A stretch of DNA of 5,015 bases, taken from assembly GCA_021639925.1 (NCBI GenBank), contig JAJXEL010000086.1, positions 1-5,015 on the forward strand, read 5' to 3'. The position numbers and the translations under genes are program-made. How positions within the stretch are numbered: position 1 is the stretch's first letter; each line of letters starts with the position of its first letter. Source of the DNA: Alphaproteobacteria bacterium. Lineage in GTDB: Bacteria > Pseudomonadota > Alphaproteobacteria > CAAGCB01 > CAG-977. Below the pieces are notes generated by a model. The model saw only the letters and a list, made by a program, of their open reading frames with translations. It did not search any database and was not told the origin of the DNA. Below are positions 1 through 4,275 of the stretch, in pieces.

Positions 1-153
1 CCGTTGCGCCAGTCCGATGACTTGTTCAATGTCCCGCGGCCGTGTCGCGGCGCAAAAAAATGCCGTAACGCCCTTGTCTTGCGCCCGTTTGATCAAGTCG
101 CCGCGGTCAGCGTCAAAACGTTTGTCCTGCAAATGAATATGGGCGTCAATCAT
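1..153 (-). CDS. TatD-family metal-dependent hydrolase, N-terminal part (cut by window edge)
   Basis: The minus strand from the ATG at 153 encodes 51 residues before the left edge, and the frame is still open there. The protein begins MIDAHIHLQD, which carries the DxHxH metal-binding motif that opens the TatD/YcfH family of TIM-barrel amidohydrolase-like enzymes. The following pattern (RF..DR..LI.RA...GV..F.CA.T) fits the first beta-alpha units of that fold. Family members are cytoplasmic metal-dependent hydrolases, several with 3'-5' exonuclease or DNase activity. The start is supported by AAGGA (161-165) seven bases upstream. The family is usually about 250-265 residues, so roughly four fifths of the gene lies outside. 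The gene diverges from the secreted protein at 232. The family call is fairly firm; which TatD paralogue this is cannot be decided from 51 residues. Confidence 0.82.
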   Translation of the reverse strand, partial: MIDAHIHLQDKRFDADRGDLIKRAQDKGVTAFFCAATRPRDIEQVIGLAQR

Positions 154-231
154 AACGCTATCCTTTTAAACAGCTGTTCAAAAACAGAGATTATTTTAAA
201 ATAGGAACAAGCGAAAAGAAAAGGAAAAGTC
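154..231. promoter_or_regulatory. Divergent intergenic region with two palindromes; probable promoters both ways
   Basis: This 78-bp gap separates the divergent TatD-like and secreted-protein genes, so it should hold at least one promoter in each direction. It contains two perfect 10-bp palindromes, AACAGCTGTT (169-178) and ATTTTAAAAT (193-202), and a further AACAG at 183-187 that can pair with the CTGTT at 174-178. The second palindrome supplies a TAAAAT -10-like hexamer on either strand (197-202 on plus, 193-198 on minus). On plus, a weak -35-like TGTTCA (175-180) sits 16 bp upstream. The hexamer matches are modest, and promoter or operator function is inferred from position and symmetry only. 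Confidence 0.35.
221..225 (+). promoter_or_regulatory. Ribosome binding site of the small secreted protein gene
   Basis: AAGGA lies six bases upstream of the ATG at 232 and fixes that start. It helps show that this short gene without a recognised family is really translated. Confidence 0.6.
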
Positions 232-588
232 ATGCGGCAGATTGTTTTTATCCTTTCCGTTTTATTTGTTTTCCCGGCCGCGGCGCAGGACATGCCGCCT
301 AAATGCTGGGAACCGTACGAGTTTGTGCAAAGTTACGGGCAATGGTCATTGAACGAAAATATCTGGACGATGCCTTTTGTCTGTTCTTCGGGAATTGAAG
401 CGTCTGTAAACGTCGCGCGGGAAAACGTCATGAATCTGGGGTATGCCGAATATTATATCCGGGCGCCGGGCATTGAAAATGACGAAACGTTTTTTTATAC
501 GGATCCCTGCAGCGCAATGGGGCAATTTTGCGAATACGTATCGCTGCCGCGGGAAAATGTTCCCAGCCTTTATTCTTTGGACGACTGA
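232..588 (+). CDS. Small secreted or periplasmic protein with four cysteines, unknown function
   Basis: I do not recognise the family of this 118-residue protein. Residues 1-18 form a classical Sec signal peptide: a short basic start (MRQ), a hydrophobic core (IVFILSVLFVF) and an AAA site suited to signal peptidase I cleavage before Gln19. There is no lipobox cysteine at the cleavage site, so a soluble periplasmic or exported protein is more likely than a lipoprotein. The mature part of about 100 residues has four cysteines (25, 51, 93, 100), an even number that could form two disulfides. It is rich in aromatic residues and mildly acidic at the end (SLDD). A good ribosome binding site supports the start. 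The last 19 bases, including the stop, overlap the 3' end of the convergent glycosylase gene. The signal peptide, the binding site and the position in a divergent promoter arrangement argue for a real gene. Confidence 0.72.
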   Translation: MRQIVFILSVLFVFPAAAQDMPPKCWEPYEFVQSYGQWSLNENIWTMPFVCSSGIEASVNVARENVMNLGYAEYYIRAPGIENDETFFYTDPCSAMGQFCEYVSLPRENVPSLYSLDD

Positions 589-1085
589 GCCAGAAAACGC
601 CACTCTTTATCCTGTCCGGACGAAATGCCGACGCGCGGCGTTGCGGTAAAAGGCAGGGAAAGGCCGGTGTCTGAAACATAAAATTCGCCGGATTGCAGCA
701 GATCAACGCCGTTATGTTCCTTTGTGATGCCCAAAAAACGGCAGAGCTTTCCGGGGCCGTTTAATTTTTTGTCGGGAATGCCGCTGATCCGGACGGCTCT
801 GATCAATACGGCGGCGGGAAAGCCTTCTTCTTCGGTGACGAAATTCAAACAGTAATACATGCCGTAAATCAGATAAACATAAGAAAACCCGGCCCGGCCG
901 TACATGACGGCGGTGCGTTTTGTTTTCCCGCGTGCGGCATGGCAGGCGGGATCGTTTTCCCCGATATAAGCTTCCGTTTCGGTAATGACGGCTTTTTGGC
1001 CTTTGAAAAAAATTTCTTTGCCCAGCAGTTCCTGCGCCACGGTAATTGTCGGGCGGTTAAAAAAAGAAAGAGGTAAACGCCGCAT
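570..1085 (-). CDS. mpg: 3-methyladenine DNA glycosylase, AAG/MPG family
   Basis: This 171-residue protein matches the alkyladenine DNA glycosylase (AAG/MPG) fold along its length. Such monofunctional enzymes flip out alkylated or deaminated purines, for example 3-methyladenine, and hydrolyse the N-glycosidic bond to start base excision repair. The N-terminus (LP.SFFNRPT.TVAQELLGK) is typical. The ETEAY motif holds the catalytic glutamate, Glu38 (human Glu125), and the stacking Tyr40 (human Tyr127). His49 corresponds to His136, Tyr71 in YVYLIYGMY to Tyr159, Asn81 to Asn169, and Arg96 in VLIRAV to Arg182. The C-terminal TPRVGI...EWRFL pattern is present, but the end is slightly shorter than in many bacterial homologues of about 180-210 residues. 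The ATG at 1085 is the only plausible start, because an in-frame TGA lies three codons upstream. Its ribosome binding site is weak. The 3' end overlaps the secreted-protein gene by 19 bp. Confidence 0.93.
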   Translation of the reverse strand: MRRLPLSFFNRPTITVAQELLGKEIFFKGQKAVITETEAYIGENDPACHAARGKTKRTAVMYGRAGFSYVYLIYGMYYCLNFVTEEEGFPAAVLIRAVRISGIPDKKLNGPGKLCRFLGITKEHNGVDLLQSGEFYVSDTGLSLPFTATPRVGISSGQDKEWRFLAQSSKE

Positions 1086-1142
1086 TGCTTTTCAATCCGA
1101 AAGTTCTTAATCTGAAAAGGAAAGTTTATAAGGGATTGAAAA
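1086..1142. promoter_or_regulatory. Divergent intergenic region between the mpg and rluE genes
   Basis: These 57 bp separate two divergent genes. The minus strand has a candidate promoter for the glycosylase: TTGAAA (1146-1151, just inside the rluE coding start) and TATAAA (1125-1130) separated by 15 bp, which is shorter than ideal. For rluE no strong promoter stands out; TTGCTT (1085-1090), 17 bp, TAATCT (1108-1113) is a weak possibility. AAGGGA (1130-1135) seven bases before the ATG at 1143 is the rluE ribosome binding site. A perfect inverted repeat flanks the gap and is listed separately. Confidence 0.4.
1089..1142. repeat. Perfect 10-bp inverted repeat overlapping both divergent leaders
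   Basis: TTTTCAATCC (1089-1098) and GGATTGAAAA (1133-1142) are exact reverse complements with a 34-bp spacer. Read in the direction of each gene, both start codons are preceded by the same GGATTGAAAA leader, directly abutting the ATG for rluE and three bases from it for the glycosylase. In each case the TGA within the arm is an in-frame stop just upstream of the start codon. An operator or shared translation-initiation context is possible. Function is inferred only. Confidence 0.6.
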
Positions 1143-1697
1143 ATGTTTCAATACATTGCTTTTTATAAACCGTATGGTTTTTTAAGCCAGTTTACCGCCG
1201 AAGCGGGGCATGAAGGGCTGGCCGGATTTCATCTGCCGCCGGGCGTTTATGCCGCCGGACGGCTGGATCATGACAGCGAAGGGCTGCTGTTGTTGACCGA
1301 TGACGGCAAAATGATTAAAAAACTGCTGGATCCTGTTTTTGAACACCCGCGTTCTTATTTGGCGCAGCTGGACGGGGCGGTTACGCCGCAGGCCGTTGAA
1401 GCTTTAAAAAAAGGCGTTGTGATTAAAAATTATAAAACAAAACCGTGCCGGGCGGAAATTCTGACTGATCCGCCCGCTTTACCCGAACGCGATCCGCCGA
1501 TACGTTATCGGAAAAATATCCCGACGTCGTGGATCCGCCGGACGCTGGGCGAAGGCAAAAACAGGCAGGTGCGCCGTATGACGGCCGCCGTTGGATTCCC
1601 GACTTTGCGTCTGGTGCGTATTTCAATCGGAAAGCTGACTTTGGACGGATTAAGTCCGGGACAATGGAAAAGTGTTCGAAAAAGTGATATTTTTTAA
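1143..1697 (+). CDS. rluE: 23S rRNA pseudouridine synthase, RsuA/RluE family
   Basis: This 184-residue cytoplasmic enzyme should convert a specific uridine of rRNA to pseudouridine; E. coli RluE acts on U2457 of 23S rRNA. The catalytic motif AAGRLDHDSEGLLLLTDDG spans residues 37-55, with Asp42 as the nucleophilic aspartate. The RsuA/RluB/E/F signature GEGKNRQVRRMTAAVGFPTLRL occupies about 136-157. The segment PP(I)RYRKNIPTSWI (118-131) resembles RluE rather than RsuA, RluB or RluF. The protein begins directly with the catalytic domain (FYKPYGFLSQFT), so there is no N-terminal S4 RNA-binding domain, as in RluE. The start has a good ribosome binding site and an in-frame TGA two codons upstream. 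It is followed after 30 bp by the histidine kinase gene on the same strand, with no clear terminator between. The family is certain; exact target specificity is inferred from similarity to RluE. Confidence 0.92.
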   Translation: MFQYIAFYKPYGFLSQFTAEAGHEGLAGFHLPPGVYAAGRLDHDSEGLLLLTDDGKMIKKLLDPVFEHPRSYLAQLDGAVTPQAVEALKKGVVIKNYKTKPCRAEILTDPPALPERDPPIRYRKNIPTSWIRRTLGEGKNRQVRRMTAAVGFPTLRLVRISIGKLTLDGLSPGQWKSVRKSDIF

Positions 1698-1727
1698 CGG
1701 CCTGTTTTTTTTGTAAAGGATCTTTTC
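1698..1727 (+). promoter_or_regulatory. Short gap with a T tract and the histidine kinase ribosome binding site
   Basis: A run of eight T (1705-1712) follows the rluE stop, but no stable GC-rich hairpin precedes it, so I do not call an intrinsic terminator. AAAGGA (1715-1720) sits seven bases before the ATG at 1728 and is a strong ribosome binding site. This marks 1728 as the original start of the kinase gene, upstream of the in-frame stop. Confidence 0.6.
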
Positions 1728-1904
1728 ATGACGAAGCCGACGAAAAAAAATAAATTTTTCATCAGCCTGAACGCAAAAATATTTCTGTTTTTGTTTTTAA
1801 GCGTTGCCGGGATTTGTTCTTTGTTTTTATTTATCTTTACGCTCAGTTATGTCGATCAGCTGGATCAGGAAGCCGTACTCAGCATAAAAAAAGTGGAATC
1901 TGTG

Positions 1905-1907
1905 TAA
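1905..1907 (+). other. In-frame TAA nonsense codon inside the histidine kinase sensor domain
   Basis: The TAA directly follows the codons for KKVESV and precedes those for ELYDENM in the same frame. It lies 12 bases after an A7 run (1886-1892). A frameshift at that run does not explain it well, because the kinase reading frame is identical on both sides. No strong ribosome binding site follows: the 18 bases between the stop and the ATG at 1926 contain only a distant GAG. Confidence 0.85.
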
Positions 1908-1925
1908 GAGCTGTATGATGAAAAT

Positions 1926-3449
1926 ATGCATTTGCTCTGGGCCGTTGCCGAATTGTACAAACAAATCAACACACCTGAAACGGATACGGTGACAAAATTA
2001 TGGAATGATCAAAATGATGTCTTTTACCTGAAACCCCTGGACGACCGTTATTTGGCGATTCGTCAGGAATTGCTGCGGGATATGAAAGGGACAAACGAAC
2101 GTAATAAAAAAGTCAGGCAACTGGGGTATTTTATTTTAGTCAGTTTTTTGTTGGTATTTGTTATTTTGGAATTGTTATGGCTGATTGTCCGCAGCCGGGT
2201 GTTAAGGCCGGTTGAAAACCTGTTGGAAGCTACTCATCATATTTCTTCGGGCGATTTCAGTTTCCGCGTTCCTGTTTTGCCGCATTTTTCCAAACAGGAC
2301 GAATTGGACTTGTTGGCGCGCGATTTTAACCAAATGGCTGACAATATTGAAAAATCAATTCAAAATATTAAAGAAAACAAAGAATTCCTGCAAAACCTGA
2401 TCAATACAATTCCCGACGGCATACGCGTGTTAGATGAAAATTATAATATTATTCTGACAAATTTGTCGTATGACAAAATGAATGAGCAGGTTTTTAATTT
2501 ATCGGAAAAGAAATGTTTCGAAGTCTGCGGTCATGCTGAACCGTGCCGCAGCGAACAAAATCCGTGTCCTTTGGTTTTGTTGAAAGAAAACCCGGATCGG
2601 CCCGTCAATCTGATTCAGCGTTATGCCGATAAAGAAGGAAGAGAACGGTTTATGGAAGTTTCTGCGGCCGCTTCTTATCATCAATCCGAAGAAGGACAGG
2701 TTTTATGGATCATTGAATTGATCCGTCCTTTGGATAAAGCGATTTTGTTTTCACATCAGCAAAAATTGTCTGCTGTCGGCATGCTGGCCAGCTCTGTTGC
2801 CCATGAAATGCGCAATCCGTTGGGATCCATGCGTCTGATTTTGGAAAATATCCTGGATAAAATTGAAAAAAAACCGATGAAACAGGAGGATCTGAAACGC
2901 TATCTGGAATTGGTCAGCGAACAAATCAGCTTTTGCATCAATGTAACGTCACGTTTGTTAAAACTGTCCAGAAAACCGGATAAGGAATTCCGCCCGGTTG
3001 ATTTAAACGAAGTTATTTCCGAAACGGCTTGTCTGCTGGAATACGAAGCTAAAAAAACGGGCATCGACGTTAAAATCGAAGAATCCGTCTGCCCGGCCGT
3101 TATTTCCGCGGCAGATGCGGAAATGCGCATGATGACGGTGAATTTAATGCAAAACGCTTTTCACGCCATGCCGGACGGCGGAAAAATGACAATCAGGATC
3201 TTTGCCGACAAAGACCGGATAAATGTTGATTTTACCGATACGGGGGTTGGGATAGCGCCGGAAAACCTGTCGCGTATTTTTGAACCGTTTTTTTCCAAAG
3301 GGGTGTCGGATACCGGTAATACGGGAACGGGGCTGGGCTTGTCCATTGTAAAGACAATTATTGAAAACTGCGGCGGGTCCGTAGATGTGGAAAGCGTGGT
3401 CGGGCAAGGGACGGTTTTTCATCTGAGCTTTAAAGCTTACGCGGAATGA
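1926..3449 (+). CDS. HAMP-PAS sensor histidine kinase, C-terminal 507 residues after the nonsense codon
   Basis: The stretch still open after the stop encodes the transmitter of a membrane histidine kinase, which autophosphorylates on histidine and passes the phosphate to a response regulator. Counting from the ATG at 1926: remnant of the extracytoplasmic sensor (1-65), TM2 (67-88), HAMP (about 89-142), PAS (about 150-270), HisKA with the H-box SSVAHEMRNPLG and phospho-acceptor His293, then a HATPase domain with N-box NLMQNAF (406-412), G1 DTGVGI (438-443), F-box FEPFFSKG (452-459) and G2 GTGLGLSI (467-474). All catalytic boxes are intact. The PAS holds four cysteines (197, 201, 207, 214; C-x3-C-x5-C-x6-C-P). 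The H-box style resembles AtoS/ZraS/NtrB-like kinases, which often pair with NtrC-type regulators, but none is nearby. A product started at 1926 would lack TM1 and most of the sensor. The alpha/beta hydrolase follows after 10 bp. Confidence 0.88.
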   Translation: MHLLWAVAELYKQINTPETDTVTKLWNDQNDVFYLKPLDDRYLAIRQELLRDMKGTNERNKKVRQLGYFILVSFLLVFVILELLWLIVRSRVLRPVENLLEATHHISSGDFSFRVPVLPHFSKQDELDLLARDFNQMADNIEKSIQNIKENKEFLQNLINTIPDGIRVLDENYNIILTNLSYDKMNEQVFNLSEKKCFEVCGHAEPCRSEQNPCPLVLLKENPDRPVNLIQRYADKEGRERFMEVSAAASYHQSEEGQVLWIIELIRPLDKAILFSHQQKLSAVGMLASSVAHEMRNPLGSMRLILENILDKIEKKPMKQEDLKRYLELVSEQISFCINVTSRLLKLSRKPDKEFRPVDLNEVISETACLLEYEAKKTGIDVKIEESVCPAVISAADAEMRMMTVNLMQNAFHAMPDGGKMTIRIFADKDRINVDFTDTGVGIAPENLSRIFEPFFSKGVSDTGNTGTGLGLSIVKTIIENCGGSVDVESVVGQGTVFHLSFKAYAE

Positions 3450-3459
3450 ACGAAAAAGT

Positions 3460-4275
3460 ATGCCTGAAATCAGTTTTTCTTTAAAAAACGGCAGATACGA
3501 AATCCCCGCGATATTGTGCCTGCCCGCGGGAAACGGTCCTTTTCCGGCGGTTGTTTTATGCCATGGGACGGGATCTTGTAAAAACGAAGCCGGAAATATG
3601 TTCGCCGGATTGGCGCAAAGGCTTGCCGGTTGCCGGATTGCTTCCTGCCGTTTTGACTTCGCTGCCTGCGGCGACAGCCGCGCAGCCCCGGAAATGCTGA
3701 CCTTTTATTCGGAAGTCCGGGATCTGGAAACGGTGTTCGGCTTTTTGTCCGGCCGCGCGGAGATTGATTGCAACCGTATGGCTGTTTTGGGATTCAGCCA
3801 GGGGGCCAGAGTCATGGCGGAATTTTTAAAAAAACGCCGTCCCGGTTTGTCTGCCGCCGTCAGCTGGTCAGGCGCCTGTCAAAACGGCGTCGGCGTGTTC
3901 AAAGAATGGTTTTTAAAATATTACGATCAAGCCTGCGCGAACGGGTATGCCGTTATTTCTCTGCCCTGGCGGGAAGACCTGATTCTTTGCAAAAAATGGT
4001 TTGATGAAATTGAAAGTTCTTTTCCTTTGGACAGCCTGTCCCGTTATAAAGGGCCGGTTCTGGCTTTGGCCGGGGAAAAAGATACGTTGGTGCCCTGCGC
4101 GCATGCTTTTGAAATCGCCGCGGCCGGAGGCAACAAAGACAGCCGGGCGGAAATAATAGCGGGAGCGGATCATATTTTTAATGTTTTTGACGACGGCTGC
4201 GATTGTCCGGCGGCGGTTATGACATACACGGCGGACTGGCTGCGCCGGTTTTTGATTGATAAAAATCGTCAATAA
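3460..4275 (+). CDS. Alpha/beta hydrolase, dienelactone-hydrolase/serine-esterase-like
   Basis: This 271-residue protein without a signal peptide has the layout of a cytoplasmic alpha/beta-hydrolase. The strand VVLCHGTG (31-38) gives the HG oxyanion element. The nucleophile elbow is GFSQG (111-115) with Ser113, the acid is probably Asp208 in GEKDTLVP, and the histidine is His238 in GADHIF, so the Ser-Asp-His triad is complete and correctly ordered. Between them, about 140-190 forms a lid or cap region. The family includes esterases, peptidase-like S9/S33 relatives and dienelactone hydrolases; the substrate cannot be predicted. Thirteen cysteines in 271 residues is unusually many. The ATG lies 10 bp after the kinase stop with only a weak GGAA-type ribosome binding site, suggesting translational coupling and co-transcription. 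An ATGA overlap at 3446-3449 opens a frame of only 12 codons and is not the start. The last 59 bp overlap the convergent APH-like kinase gene. Confidence 0.87.
   Translation: MPEISFSLKNGRYEIPAILCLPAGNGPFPAVVLCHGTGSCKNEAGNMFAGLAQRLAGCRIASCRFDFAACGDSRAAPEMLTFYSEVRDLETVFGFLSGRAEIDCNRMAVLGFSQGARVMAEFLKKRRPGLSAAVSWSGACQNGVGVFKEWFLKYYDQACANGYAVISLPWREDLILCKKWFDEIESSFPLDSLSRYKGPVLALAGEKDTLVPCAHAFEIAAAGGNKDSRAEIIAGADHIFNVFDDGCDCPAAVMTYTADWLRRFLIDKNRQ

Larger units (their letters stand above)
1728..3449 (+). pseudogene. Sensor histidine kinase gene interrupted by an in-frame TAA at codon 60
   Basis: From the well-supported ATG at 1728 the frame encodes 573 amino-acid positions plus the final stop, broken only by TAA at 1905-1907 (codon 60). 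Before it, 59 residues give a lysine-rich cytoplasmic start (MTKPTKKNKF), a first transmembrane helix at about 18-40 and the beginning of an extracytoplasmic helix (SYVDQLDQEAVLSIKKVESV). After it the same frame continues directly with the rest of the sensor domain, the second membrane helix and a complete transmitter. The standard layout (TM1, periplasmic sensor, TM2, HAMP, PAS, HisKA, HATPase) is split without any frame change, so one base substitution, for example CAA, GAA or AAA to TAA, explains it. The absence of further damage over 514 codons suggests a recent nonsense mutation, a base-call error, readthrough, or expression of the two parts separately. Which of these holds cannot be told from the sequence. 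Confidence 0.8.

Noticed and set aside
4..204. Plus-strand open frame of 66 codons over the TatD region
   Set aside because: It is antisense to the TatD N-terminus with its DxHxH motif, and its translation shows no domain or signal.
443..649. Plus-strand open frame of 68 codons
   Set aside because: It overlaps the signal-peptide protein in another frame and the antisense of the glycosylase, and has no family resemblance.
346..706. Minus-strand open frames of 85 and 92 codons (346-603 and 428-706)
   Set aside because: They lie antisense to the secreted-protein gene and out of frame with the glycosylase. The translations look like low-complexity Arg/Pro/Phe text without a recognisable fold.
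1695..1720. Possible intrinsic terminator after rluE (T8 tract)
   Set aside because: No GC-rich hairpin precedes the T run; only GGCC is available, so a terminator cannot be supported.
1886..1926. Frameshift at the A7 run as the cause of the kinase interruption
   Set aside because: The kinase frame is the same before and after the stop, so two compensating shifts would be needed; a single substitution is simpler.
3446..3484. ATG overlapping the kinase stop (ATGA) as the start of the next gene
   Set aside because: It opens only 12 codons in a different frame from the hydrolase.
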